Source: Clostridiaceae bacterium | GTDB lineage: Bacteria; Bacillota; Clostridia; Lachnospirales; Lachnospiraceae | Reading direction: 5' to 3' | Assembly (NCBI GenBank): GCA_910575795.1 | Contig: CAJTGE010000022.1 | Coordinates: 1-64,000, forward strand | DNA length: 64,000 nucleotides | Shown: one piece after another, positions 24,115 to 32,142 of the stretch | Numbering within the stretch: the stretch's first letter is position 1 | Layout of the letters: each line of letters starts with the position of its first letter | Made by a program: the position numbers and the translations under genes | Notes under the pieces: generated by a model | Told to the model about the DNA's origin: nothing | The model's input: the letters and a program-made list of their open reading frames with translations, nothing else | The model's database searches: none

Positions 24115-25338
24115 ATGGACGGACTTGTAATCGGCATTGATTTATGTAATTCATATACCCATATCGCCTGTCAGGAGCCGGAGCGGACATGGGTTATCCC
24201 GACAGTGGTGTGTAAAAATAAGAATCAGGATGAATGGTATGTGGACGAGGAGGCGTACGCGCACACGCTGATCGGGGATGGCGTGATCGAGGATAAGCTT
24301 CTGACCCAGGTCTTGAAGGACGGGACGGCGACCATCAGCGGGATCCGCTATGAGGGCCTGTATCTGCTGAAAATGTTTCTCGAAAAGGCGCTGGAGCTGC
24401 CGAGGAAAGCGGCCGGCGTCGATCCGATCGCAGGGCTGGTGATTGCGGTCAGCACGCTGGACGTGAAACTGATGGACAGCCTGTTATACTGCGCGGATTA
24501 CTTAGAGATCCCGCGCGAGAGGGTGCATATCATCAGCCATACGGAGAGTTTTATCTACTATGTGATGAGCCAGAAGCGGGAGATCTGGAGCAATCAGGTG
24601 GGGATGTTTGATCTGGCGGACGAGAGCCTGCGCTACTATGAGATGAAGGTGCAGCGCGGGATCCGCCAGATGCAGGTCACGGCGGAGCGGCAGGATCTGG
24701 AGGAGACCTTCCACCTGGATGTGCTGGAAAATATGGCGGGCGCCAAGATTGCGGATAAGATTCTCTCATCGTGCGCGGAGCGGATCCTGCAAAAGCGCCT
24801 GTTTTCCGCGGTCCTTCTGACCGGAAAGGGCTTTGAGAGCACGGACTGGGCGCCGGAATTTATGAAGCAGATCTGCAGCCGCAGGCGGGTTTATGTGGAG
24901 ACGAGCCTCTTTGCCAGGGGGGCGCTCATGAAGGCGCTCGACTACCAGCAGGAGAAGACAGCCTATCCGTTTACCTGCATCTGCGAGGGGCGGCTGAAGG
25001 CGACGGTTTCATTAAAGATATTGAACCGGGATAAGGAGGGCCAGCTTGTGCTGGCCGCGGCGGGGGACAACTGGTACGAGGCCAAGAGCACCGTGGAATT
25101 TGTAGTCGCCGGAGCGCCGGAGCTGGAGTTCACTATCGCGCCCCTGGATCCGAAGAAGAAGCGTCTGGTGAGGATTCCGCTTAAAGACTTCCCGAAGCGG
25201 CCGGACCGGACGACGAGAATCCAGCTCACGCTGGGCTTTTCCGATGAAAATACCATGGTGGCGCTCATCCGTGACAAGGGCTTTGGAGAAATGTTTCCCG
25301 CAACGGAGCGCCTCATAAAGCAAGAGGTTATATTATGA
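24115..25338 (+). CDS. Hsp70/actin-fold protein of unknown function (DUF5716-like)
   Basis: 407 residues. The N-terminus MDGLVIGIDLCNSYTHIAC fits the phosphate-1 loop of the actin/Hsp70/sugar-kinase superfamily (GIDLGTT-like). A later VGMFDLADESLRYYEM may correspond to phosphate-2 (DLGGGT-like) but lacks the glycines, and AVLLTGKGFEST resembles the adenosine loop (hGGxS-like). The C-terminal part is beta-rich, like a substrate-binding domain (LKATVSLKILNRDKEGQLVLAAAG). The core motifs are weakened, so ATP hydrolysis is doubtful. It overlaps the next gene by four bases (ATGA). I associate the family with DUF5716, which is found beside DUF5717 in Lachnospiraceae. Confidence 0.75.
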   Translation: MDGLVIGIDLCNSYTHIACQEPERTWVIPTVVCKNKNQDEWYVDEEAYAHTLIGDGVIEDKLLTQVLKDGTATISGIRYEGLYLLKMFLEKALELPRKAAGVDPIAGLVIAVSTLDVKLMDSLLYCADYLEIPRERVHIISHTESFIYYVMSQKREIWSNQVGMFDLADESLRYYEMKVQRGIRQMQVTAERQDLEETFHLDVLENMAGAKIADKILSSCAERILQKRLFSAVLLTGKGFESTDWAPEFMKQICSRRRVYVETSLFARGALMKALDYQQEKTAYPFTCICEGRLKATVSLKILNRDKEGQLVLAAAGDNWYEAKSTVEFVVAGAPELEFTIAPLDPKKKRLVRIPLKDFPKRPDRTTRIQLTLGFSDENTMVALIRDKGFGEMFPATERLIKQEVIL

Positions 25339-26147
25339 GTCTGATACTTTGCAGGTATGAGCCGGTGAAACACCCGTATTTCATTGAGCGCCTGGGGATC
25401 CATATCATGTCCTCCCAGGAGCTGTGCTATATTCTTTATAACCACCCGCTTCTGGCCATGGACGGCTTTATCGATCAGGCCCTGATCCAGTTTATTGAGG
25501 AAGAGCTGGATATGCCGTTTCTGTCCGGAAAGCTCTCGGCCTGGAAAAAGGGCGGGGAGGATCCGGATGAGATGATCTTTATCATTCTCCAGGAGTGCTA
25601 TTATTATACCTCCAGGGAGGTGATGAAGCTGCGCCAGAAGATAGGGTCATACCGGAAAATGAATGAGGCGGAGTTTGCAAAGGAGACGGCGGATTATTAC
25701 TTCCGCCTGAAGCAGTACGGCGCGGCGATTGAGTGCTATGAAAAGATTCTGGATAGCTGGCGGATCAAATCCTTAAGCGATGAGTTTACGGCTAAAATCT
25801 GGCATAATATCGGCGCGTCGTATGCCGGGATCTTCTGGTTCGGGAAGGCGCTCGCGGCCTATGACATGGCGTATAATTTTGAGAAAAAGCCGGAAACCCT
25901 GAAAAAGATTTACCAGCTCACGCTGTTAAATCCGCAGTTAAAGCTTAAGGAGCGGTATCAGGCGGCGATCACGGAGCGGCAGAAGCGGCAGTGGGAGCAG
26001 GAGCTTCAGCGCGTCATGGAGGATGCGGGGAAGGGGGAGGCAGTCAGGGAGATCCGGGAGCTCTTTAATAAGGATCCGCTGAAGCGGACGGCGGGGGCGG
26101 AGAAGCTGGTTACGGAGTGGAAGAGGGCGTATCGGAAGATGCTGTAA
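25335..26147 (+). CDS. TPR-like protein, third gene of DUF5716/5717 operon
   Basis: 270 residues. The N-terminal 100 residues (SLILCRYEPVKHPYFIERLGIHIMSSQELCYILYNHP) form a compact helical domain with PYYI/ LGI-type motifs. Residues about 105-200 hold two TPR-like units: AEFAKETADYYFRLKQYGAAIECYEKIL and AKIWHNIGASYAGIFWFGKALAAYDMAYNFEKKPETLKK. The C-terminus is a charged helix. The start overlaps the preceding gene (ATGA), indicating coupled translation. The stop codon TAA (26145-26147) lies inside a family C palindrome. Function unknown; a co-chaperone-type adaptor to the Hsp70/actin-like partner is plausible. Confidence 0.75.
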   Translation: MSLILCRYEPVKHPYFIERLGIHIMSSQELCYILYNHPLLAMDGFIDQALIQFIEEELDMPFLSGKLSAWKKGGEDPDEMIFIILQECYYYTSREVMKLRQKIGSYRKMNEAEFAKETADYYFRLKQYGAAIECYEKILDSWRIKSLSDEFTAKIWHNIGASYAGIFWFGKALAAYDMAYNFEKKPETLKKIYQLTLLNPQLKLKERYQAAITERQKRQWEQELQRVMEDAGKGEAVREIRELFNKDPLKRTAGAEKLVTEWKRAYRKML

Positions 26148-26188
26148 CAGTCCAGGCTATATTCCATTTGTCCAGGCTGGACTGTTGC
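26144..26188. repeat. Family C mini-element between convergent genes
   Basis: GTAACAGTCCAG (26144-26155) pairs with CTGGACTGTTGC (26177-26188). It supplies the stop codon of the TPR-like gene and lies 5 bp before the 3' end of the opposing gene, so it could act as a two-way terminator although T-runs are weak. Confidence 0.65.
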
Positions 26189-26193
26189 AGCAT

Positions 26194-27204
26194 CTACCTG
26201 GAGCTTAAGACGCCGATATTCTTGATTAACACGGAAATGGTGCCGTCGAGATTGGTGATAAATTCCACATGCTCCGGATTGCGGTATTCTTCCATGGGGA
26301 TCGTGATTTCAATCCCGGTGTCCGTGGTGAGGCGCTGCTTTTGGAATTTTTTGATGGTCTGCTCATTTTGCGGCTGTACGGTCTCGTAGGCCATGTCGTA
26401 CTTGTCGAGCTTCTCATCCAGCTCGGACAGCATCTCGGGGCTGTCCTTAAAGACCTTTTCCCGCAGGGCGGGAACCTTTAATTTCCCTTCCTCCTCAAGC
26501 TCCCTGCAGATGATATTCTTGATCTCCATCTTTTTTTCCGCGTCCTCCTCGCCGTAATACTTTCTGGCGACCTGATCCACGGCTTTTGTGACGATATCCA
26601 GCTTTGATTTCTGGGAGAGAGGGGCGTGGCATTCTAAAAACAGTTCGGAAAAGTAGAACCGTTTTTCGCCGTTTACCTCATATTTTTTCTCGGTGAGGAC
26701 AAGGCTGCCGTCAGAGAGGTTTATGACAAAAGCTTCGGAAAGGCGCTGGCCCTGGCCGGGCAGCAGGGCCTTCTGGAGGATAATTTCATTAAGATTCGTT
26801 CCGTCCGATTCCCTGGTTGCGTGGGTGTAGGACGTCTTATAGTCCATTTTCAGAAAAGCAAGGTAATCATTTCCCTGCGAGCTAAACACCACGACAGCCA
26901 GATCGCCGGCCGGGATGTCGATGTGTTCATTCATAATCTCATAGAGGCGTTCGGCCAGCCGCTTGCTGGTTTCGATGAAATTGTCGGGGCTGCACTGCAT
27001 CAGGAGATTCCGTACTTCTGATGCGTCGGAAAAACGGCAGGTTTTTATGTCGTCGCTTTCGGTGATCTTTTCGATATGCGATTTGAGCAGATCGGAAAAA
27101 TCGGTTCCGGTGTCGATCAGGTGATCCGACAGTACCGGGACGCCGACGGATGAGTCGAGGATATGTACAATGGCTGCTTTTAGAATCATGTCGTCGCTTT
27201 TCAT
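26194..27204 (-). CDS. Nucleoid-associated protein, NdpA/YejK family
   Basis: 336 residues with the layout of the 37-kDa nucleoid-associated family: N-terminal ILKAAIVHILDSSVGVPVLSDHLID, middle 'VVVFSSQGNDYLAFLKMDYKTSYTH', an acidic 'LPGQGQRLSEAFVINLSDGSLVLTEKK' segment, and C-terminal 'GIEITIPMEEYRNPEHVEFITNLDGTISVLIKNIG'. In proteobacteria YejK is a nucleoid protein of poorly known function; in Clostridia the family is common and untested. The ATG at 27204 has AAGGAG upstream. It is convergent with the DUF5717-like operon. Confidence 0.82.
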   Translation of the reverse strand: MKSDDMILKAAIVHILDSSVGVPVLSDHLIDTGTDFSDLLKSHIEKITESDDIKTCRFSDASEVRNLLMQCSPDNFIETSKRLAERLYEIMNEHIDIPAGDLAVVVFSSQGNDYLAFLKMDYKTSYTHATRESDGTNLNEIILQKALLPGQGQRLSEAFVINLSDGSLVLTEKKYEVNGEKRFYFSELFLECHAPLSQKSKLDIVTKAVDQVARKYYGEEDAEKKMEIKNIICRELEEEGKLKVPALREKVFKDSPEMLSELDEKLDKYDMAYETVQPQNEQTIKKFQKQRLTTDTGIEITIPMEEYRNPEHVEFITNLDGTISVLIKNIGVLSSR

Positions 27205-27296
27205 CTTGGGTTCTCCTTGGGAAGAATTATGTAACGGATTAACGGGTAATTTCTCAGGTTAAGGGGGGCGCGGGGAGGGCCGCCAGAGCCGGCTTC

Positions 27297-27352
27297 TATA
27301 TCTAACGGAACCCCGCTTCCGCTCGGAGAAAAGCGAGGTTTCGTCGGATATA
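27297..27352. repeat. Family D deletion derivative (56 bp)
   Basis: Ends TATATCTAACGGAACCCCGC and GAGGTTTCGTCGGATATA match the element at 11252-11372, with the centre reduced. It lies between two minus-strand genes. Confidence 0.7.
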
Positions 27353-27442
27353 CCGCCCGCTTCCGGCGGACTGATCACGATTATCCATACCGGCCTGATC
27401 ACGTAATACATTTTTGCAGCGGAATCTCACTAACAGCCGCGA

Positions 27443-29143
27443 TCAATTTCTCCCAGCGTCCACCTCAATGGCCATAATCTCCCTGACCTGCCCGCCCTGT
27501 GTGAAGGATATATGCACCGTATCGCCGGGCCTGATGAACGGAAGCTGTTCTGACACGGAGATAAATGCGGTGTAGATATCGGTTTCTCCCTCCAGGGTAA
27601 AGTAATAGCAGGTATTTCCTGAGATAACAGCGGAAGCGGCGGCTTCTATCCGGCCGGAAATTTCCGTGGTGTCTTTTGGGGCGGCAGGGGCGGCGTCCTC
27701 TAAGTTGAGGGCGGTCCGGTATCCGCGCTTTGCCTCGTCGATGGTCTGCCCGGTTCCCACGATCTGGTACTGCTCGACATCGACAAAGGCGTACATTTTT
27801 ACAAGCCCGGCCGCGTCTTTTAAGGAAATGAAGTAGGCGGGCCGATCGGAGATGTTGAGGAGCAGCGGGAAGGTGGCGCTGTAATTTAAGTGCTGTACCT
27901 GCCCTCTGGCAGACTCCATGGCGGCCAGCTCGGTCGCGCCGGGGACGGTGTAGAACCGCGTCTCCTTGGTGCGAAGGTTGACGAGCACAAAGCCGATGTT
28001 GGACTCGTCTGACGTGACGGAGCTCATGCCGGTGTAGAGGTATACGTCGTCGTCAATGGCCAGGTAATTATAGCCGTAGGTGGTGCGGCGGACGCCGCGC
28101 TGGCCGAACAGGGAATTGAAGTACCCGTTCTGGAAGCGGCCGTTGTCGTCGAGCTGCTCAATGATGAGGTTTGAATCATAGAGCTGGTCGATCCACTGAG
28201 GTACCTCGTCCTTTGCATACCAGCGGGACTCTCCGGTCACGGCGTTGACCAAGACCGCGCCGTCGATATCCTTGCCGTCCCACCAGCCGATGCGGTAGGC
28301 GATCGTGGGGGCGACCCAGTAGGGCGTGCCCTCGTCGTCGGTCTCAAACGAAACCGTCTCGAAGAGCTTTGAGGGATAGCGGAAGCGGATGTAGCGGTAA
28401 ATATTGCGGAAGAAATATTCGCTGGTAGAATATTTCATTCCAGAGTCAAGCCAGACAAGATTCGTGTCCTGGTTGACCATGTTGACAGCGATATAGGCCG
28501 GAAGACCTTTTCGCTGGTTGTACAGCCATTTGATCGGATCCGCATAGGAGAGCGGCGTGACACGGTAGGGCGCTCCCTGGTAGTTGATCTGGGTGTAGTT
28601 GTTTAAAATTTCAAACTGGGAAACGAGATCCGTCATCTCACCCAGCTTTTTGTTTCCCAGACGGGAGGCGGTGTCCTTGTCAACCACCGGGATCTGGGAC
28701 ATGCTAAGCTCCGCCACATCCGATGAAAAATCGCCTTCAGTAACGTGTATCAGATCCCGGTAGCGGGCGGCGTTAAAGAGTTTAAGACCGAGCGCGGAGG
28801 CAAGCGCCATGAGAAGGATGAGCGCGGCGATGGCGGCAAAGCCGTATTTTAAGGGCCCCACCAGGCGGACAGCGGGCCTTTCGCTCTCATTTCGGCGGAA
28901 GATCACCCGTCCCGTCACCGGATCGCGCGCCGCCCCAAAGCCCCGCCCGTCGCGCAGGGACTGGATGAAGTCCTTCACAGCAGTCAGAAAGTTGACGGCC
29001 AGAAAGATAAGGATGCAGGCAATGAGATAGAGGATAAAATTCCGGTCCCTCAGATTCACAGCCGGCAGCATGGAGTAAAACAGCAGGAACATAAACAGGG
29101 CCGAGATGAGGATACGGCCTGCGATTGAGGAGAATCGTTTCAT
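27443..29143 (-). CDS. Large membrane-anchored protein with extracytoplasmic domain, unknown function
   Basis: 566 residues from an ATG with AAAGGAGG upstream. There are three N-terminal transmembrane helices (about 8-27, 33-53, 97-118), the last followed by a large domain (about 120-490) with many Tyr/Trp/Asp, likely outside the cell, containing repeated 'VNxRTKETRFYTVPGATE'-type beta segments. The final 70 residues (EISGRIEAAASAVISGNTCYYFTLEG ... FIRPGDTVHISF) have the look of an OB-like beta barrel. I do not recognise a named family. It is upstream, on the same strand, of the nucleoid-associated gene but separated by a palindrome, so operon membership is uncertain. Confidence 0.75.
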   Translation of the reverse strand: MKRFSSIAGRILISALFMFLLFYSMLPAVNLRDRNFILYLIACILIFLAVNFLTAVKDFIQSLRDGRGFGAARDPVTGRVIFRRNESERPAVRLVGPLKYGFAAIAALILLMALASALGLKLFNAARYRDLIHVTEGDFSSDVAELSMSQIPVVDKDTASRLGNKKLGEMTDLVSQFEILNNYTQINYQGAPYRVTPLSYADPIKWLYNQRKGLPAYIAVNMVNQDTNLVWLDSGMKYSTSEYFFRNIYRYIRFRYPSKLFETVSFETDDEGTPYWVAPTIAYRIGWWDGKDIDGAVLVNAVTGESRWYAKDEVPQWIDQLYDSNLIIEQLDDNGRFQNGYFNSLFGQRGVRRTTYGYNYLAIDDDVYLYTGMSSVTSDESNIGFVLVNLRTKETRFYTVPGATELAAMESARGQVQHLNYSATFPLLLNISDRPAYFISLKDAAGLVKMYAFVDVEQYQIVGTGQTIDEAKRGYRTALNLEDAAPAAPKDTTEISGRIEAAASAVISGNTCYYFTLEGETDIYTAFISVSEQLPFIRPGDTVHISFTQGGQVREIMAIEVDAGRN

Positions 29144-29321
29144 GGTTGGCGCCTCCTTTTACATGTAAATGGGAACGGTTTGATAAATAAGCATCCGTTC
29201 GGCAGTCGGTAATGTTACCTGAAAATGGTTCAGCGTCCGGCGAGCCGGGCGTAAGGATATTGTAACAGGTATGGGAAGAAAATCAAGGTGAATCATGTAA
29301 CTTGCAGTCATTAACTTTAAA

Positions 29322-29471
29322 ATGTACTCTTGGAGTCTCGCTGCGCCTGATTTTGTGAGATGATTTTTGTCAGATGCGCACAAATTTATGAGGCGAACGT
29401 TGATTGAGTTTGGGTGCATCTGGCGGAAAATCGGCCGCAAAGGCAGGCGCAGCGAGATTCCGAGAGTACAT
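29322..29471. repeat. Family A palindromic element (150 bp)
   Basis: Termini ATGTACTCTTGGAGTC and GATTCCGAGAGTACAT. Same orientation as 10472-10633, but more diverged and shorter by 12 bp around the central ACGT region (GCGAACGTTGATT). It is about 400 bp upstream of the next gene. Confidence 0.85.
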
Positions 29472-29584
29472 GAAACGCATGGGGAGAGATTCCGGTTAGT
29501 TTTTGTAATAGTCCAGTAGGCATCTTCTTGCCCGTCTACGCCGTGAATAGTAGCCATTTATAGGCTGAAAGTATAAATAATAGA

Positions 29585-29613
29585 TTGACAAATCCATACC
29601 AGCAAGATATTAT
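29585..29613 (+). promoter_or_regulatory. Consensus promoter of the orphan pair
   Basis: TTGACA (29585-29590), 17 bp, TATTAT (29608-29613) in AT-rich DNA. The leader to the first gene would be about 260 nt and contains a short ORF. Confidence 0.75.
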
Positions 29614-29722
29614 AAAAAAGATAGTTGTTTTATAGTGAATTATCAAACAAATCAGGGAGGTGAGAGCCATGTAAAACGAGGTATAAACCAGAGTATGAAT
29701 CTGCTTAAAAAGGAAGGAGGAT

Positions 29723-29836
29723 ATGCCTGAAAATGGGAACATGAGGATACGAACCGAATTACAGGGAAGAAAAACAAAAGAATATGCAATGACAATATGC
29801 TTGGACTTAGATTTAAGAAAGCATTTATGGTTCTGA
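29723..29836 (+). CDS. Possible 37-residue leader ORF
   Basis: The ATG at 29723 is preceded by AAGGAAGGAGG. The peptide MPENGNMRIRTELQGRKTKE... ends at TGA 29836, 44 bp before the next gene. The strong ribosome site makes it worth listing, but there is no homology evidence. Confidence 0.35.
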   Translation: MPENGNMRIRTELQGRKTKEYAMTICLDLDLRKHLWF

Positions 29837-29880
29837 ACGACAGAGGGACCATGGTTTGAATGTAAAGGAGTAACGCGGTT

Positions 29881-30402
29881 ATGACTATTCAAATGGTGAA
29901 CGGATTTCCCGTTTATGCGGTTACAAGAAAGGAGGTGGAGTACCATCCATCCTTTTTTCAGCAGCAGGCGGAGAAATGGGTGGAAGGCTCAAAGAGAGAG
30001 AAGCTTTCCGACGAGGAATTGGAGAATTTGAAAAAGAAGTATCATTCTGGAAACATGTCCCGAAATGATTCCATCGCGCTGTTAGGCGAACTGGTGGAAG
30101 CCGGCATTCTTTCCAGGGGAAGAGCCAGGGCGATCTATTTAGGCGTTATACCATTGGATGAAAGCAAGATCAACCCTGCTAAACCGGAAGGCGTTCTAAC
30201 GAAATGCGATGTTTCTGACAGAAGATACAGCGCCTTTGGAAATATAGGGGGAATGGGAACCATGCTGGCCGTCGGGGGCTTTGACTCCTACAAAATTTTT
30301 TATGAGTATTCAAAAGCAGCTACGGATGTGGATGTGGAGAAATCGGAGCATTTTCAGGATTACAGGAAGTTTCTTGATATACTGGAGCAATTAAAGGCAT
30401 AA
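29881..30402 (+). CDS. Protein of unknown function, first of an orphan pair
   Basis: 173 residues, mildly charged, without signal peptide or membrane segment. The start has TAAAGGAG at suitable spacing. The N-terminal part (MVNGFPVYAVTRKEVEYHPSFF) is followed by a helical region (KLSDEELENLKKKYHSGNMS) and a motif GELVEAGILSRGRARAIYLGVIP. The C-terminal third includes a Gly-rich GNIGGMGTMLAVGG. I do not recognise the family; the 'LSDEELENLKKKYN(PxNMS)' pattern recurs in Lachnospiraceae hypothetical proteins. It is followed 26 bp later by a second unknown gene and both share the promoter at 29585. Confidence 0.65.
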   Translation: MTIQMVNGFPVYAVTRKEVEYHPSFFQQQAEKWVEGSKREKLSDEELENLKKKYHSGNMSRNDSIALLGELVEAGILSRGRARAIYLGVIPLDESKINPAKPEGVLTKCDVSDRRYSAFGNIGGMGTMLAVGGFDSYKIFYEYSKAATDVDVEKSEHFQDYRKFLDILEQLKA

Positions 30403-30428
30403 ATGATACGGAAAGGAAGAGGAAAAGG

Positions 30429-31013
30429 ATGAGTATTTCAGGTTTGCAGGGCGCAGGTTATCATGCGGCAGGATTCCCGGCCGGTTCTCATTCCAGGACG
30501 GATATCCGGAGCGCTTTCCGGATGAGCCTGGCAGACGGACGGTCATCGGCTGCTTCAGGCGGCAATTATCACGGCACGCTGAAAATGGGCTATTTACATA
30601 GTGAGTTCAGCCCTGTTTCGGGGCAGGAGCTTCACATGAAATATGATGAGAGCTCCACGGATGAAGATCCGGTTATGTACGTCGAAGGAAGAGACATGCG
30701 GGGAAATACATTTACCAGGAAGATTCATTTAAAAGATGTAGACGCAGAGAACGCCACGCCTGCGGAAATGACCGCGCTGCGCGTCCATTTGGCGCAGCAG
30801 GGGGATAAACAGGTAGCTTTAAGCAGCGCAATACCCTTAAAGGCTCTCAGCAGCCATCAGGATGTAAACACAGCGATGGATTTTAAGCAGTATTATGAAG
30901 ACTGGGCGTCCAGTCTGGAGGGCGCTGGATTTAAGAATAATGCCGATCTGTACATCAATGAGCTGGAGCGGTATCTCTTTTACCACCGCACAGAAAGGGC
31001 GTCATGCTTCTGA
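30429..31013 (+). CDS. Protein of unknown function, second of an orphan pair
   Basis: 194 residues with an N-terminal low-complexity Ser/Gly/Ala stretch (SISGLQGAGYHAAGFPAGSH) and a basic patch (RTDIRSAFRMSL), then a region rich in Lys/Asp/Thr (MYVEGRDMRGNTFTRKIHLKDVDAENATPAEMTALRVHLAQQ). The C-terminus is helical (DFKQYYEDWASSLEGAGF). No signal peptide. The 'VDAENATPAEMTALRVHL' segment is a phrase I associate with Lachnospiraceae orphan proteins of unknown role. It ends in front of a strong terminator (31066-31107), so the pair forms a discrete two-gene unit. Confidence 0.65.
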   Translation: MSISGLQGAGYHAAGFPAGSHSRTDIRSAFRMSLADGRSSAASGGNYHGTLKMGYLHSEFSPVSGQELHMKYDESSTDEDPVMYVEGRDMRGNTFTRKIHLKDVDAENATPAEMTALRVHLAQQGDKQVALSSAIPLKALSSHQDVNTAMDFKQYYEDWASSLEGAGFKNNADLYINELERYLFYHRTERASCF

Positions 31014-31065
31014 TGCGGCGATGGCAGGCGTAAACCCGCGAAATCAGGCAGAATAAGAGAATAAA

Positions 31066-31107
31066 GAAGAGGGCGCGGACTCCATTCACGGCAGTCCGCG
31101 CCTCTTA
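31066..31107 (+). terminator. Terminator of the orphan pair
   Basis: GAGGGCGCGGACT pairs with AGTCCGCGCCTC across a short loop, followed by a weak T-tract (TTAAT). It separates this unit from the convergent NifX-like gene. Confidence 0.7.
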
Positions 31108-31138
31108 ATCTCCGGCCGCCTGCGGACAGGACAGCCTC

Positions 31139-31534
31139 CTATGAATGACAGGAGTGTTCCCCGCAGCCATGGCTGCGGCAGCTATGGCCGTTGCTGTGTT
31201 CGTGGTGACTGCAGGTTACATCCGGATTGAAGGCAAGGGAATCGGACAAAAGGGCGTTCACCGCCGCGTCCGCATCTCCGCTTACGCCGCCGTAAAGGCG
31301 GATGCCGGCCTCCTTAAGCGCCATCTGCGCGCCGCCGCCGATACCGCCGCAGATGAGCGTGTCAACGCCTTTGCCCAGGAGGAAGCCGGCCAGCGCGCCG
31401 TGGCCGTTTCCGTTGGTATCAACGATTTCCGTGTGGGATACGGCTCCGTTTTCCACCTCATAGAGCTTGAACTGTTCCGTGTGCCCGAAGTGCTGGAAGA
31501 CGGTTCCGTTTTCGTAGGTAACTGCGATTTTCAT
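31139..31534 (-). CDS. NifX/NifB-like (dinitrogenase iron-molybdenum cofactor) family protein
   Basis: 131 residues from the ATG at 31534 with GAGAGGAG upstream; an upstream in-frame extension is rejected. MKIAVTYENGTVFQHFGHTEQFKLYEVENG and LICGGIGGGAQMALKEAGI are the hallmarks of this family of ~100-residue cofactor-carrier-like proteins. The unusual feature is the C-terminal tail of about 25 residues rich in His and Cys (HHEHSNGHSCRSHGCGEHSC), which could bind metal. It probably works with the DUF134 protein encoded just upstream on the same strand; the pair recurs in anaerobes. Role in nitrogen fixation is not implied. Confidence 0.85.
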   Translation of the reverse strand: MKIAVTYENGTVFQHFGHTEQFKLYEVENGAVSHTEIVDTNGNGHGALAGFLLGKGVDTLICGGIGGGAQMALKEAGIRLYGGVSGDADAAVNALLSDSLAFNPDVTCSHHEHSNGHSCRSHGCGEHSCHS

Positions 31535-31646
31535 GATATACTCCTCTCTGAATTTGCTGAAATTCTCCTGAAACGTGTTTTGTGGATTCATGTTCTGCGA
31601 TCCGGCGCGGGCGCGGAATACTTTGCAGATCCGCCTGCTGGTTCCG

Positions 31647-32021
31647 TCAGGTTTTCGCTCCGTTTACCGCCTCCTGGCCGGAAAAGCGATGGCGCCGGCA
31701 GCCGCCGCAGCGGCAGGCGCGTTCGGTCCGGTCACAGAGGCGGTAGTCGCCGCCTTCAATTTTAAGCGGCCGCGCGCTCACCAGGGCTTCGGCCAGCTTT
31801 GACCTGGCTGAAGTATAGATCTGCTGAACCGTGGCGCGCGCTACCTGCATAAATTCTCCGCATTCTTCCTGAGAAAACCCCTCCTTGTCAATGAGGCGGA
31901 TCGTCTCATACTCATCGACGGTTAAGACTACAGCCGGCCCTGATACGGCGCAGCCGGCCGGGGTGAATTCGGCTGCCTTGGGAAGGCAGCAAACCTTTCT
32001 GCATTTTTTGGGCCTTGGCAT
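31647..32021 (-). CDS. DUF134 family HTH regulator
   Basis: 124 residues from ATG 32021 with AAAAGGAG upstream. MPRPKKCRKVCCLPKAAEFTP with two adjacent cysteines opens the DUF134 family. The core (LTVDEYETIRLIDKEGFSQEECGEFMQVARATVQQIYTSARSKLAEAL) is a sigma-70-region-4-like HTH. A Cys/Arg-rich tail (CDRTERACRCGGCRRHR) suggests metal binding. It has its own promoter (32070-32098) with a perfect palindrome at the start site, consistent with autoregulation, and precedes the NifX-like gene. Confidence 0.85.
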   Translation of the reverse strand: MPRPKKCRKVCCLPKAAEFTPAGCAVSGPAVVLTVDEYETIRLIDKEGFSQEECGEFMQVARATVQQIYTSARSKLAEALVSARPLKIEGGDYRLCDRTERACRCGGCRRHRFSGQEAVNGAKT

Positions 32022-32046
32022 CCGGATCTCCTTTTGTATATTATTT

Positions 32047-32060
32047 ATGGCATATGCCAT
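32047..32060. promoter_or_regulatory. Perfect 14-bp palindrome, candidate DUF134 operator
   Basis: ATGGCATATGCCAT sits just downstream of the -10 box of the DUF134 promoter, where a bound repressor would block transcription. The binding protein is inferred. Confidence 0.6.
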
Positions 32061-32069
32061 TTATAATTT

Positions 32070-32098
32070 ATTGTACCATATATTCAGGGATATGGCAA
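32070..32098 (-). promoter_or_regulatory. Promoter of the DUF134 gene
   Basis: Minus-strand TTGCCA (32098-32093), 17 bp, TACAAT (32075-32070). Confidence 0.65.
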
Positions 32099-32142
32099 TA
32101 TGGCGGCCCCTTCACGCTAAAAATTTTGATTACTGCTCCTGC

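Noticed and set aside
20457..26147. The DUF5717-like operon as a phage-defence system
   Set aside because: No nuclease, protease, reverse transcriptase or other effector domain is visible, and the operon sits among housekeeping genes without mobile-element flanks.
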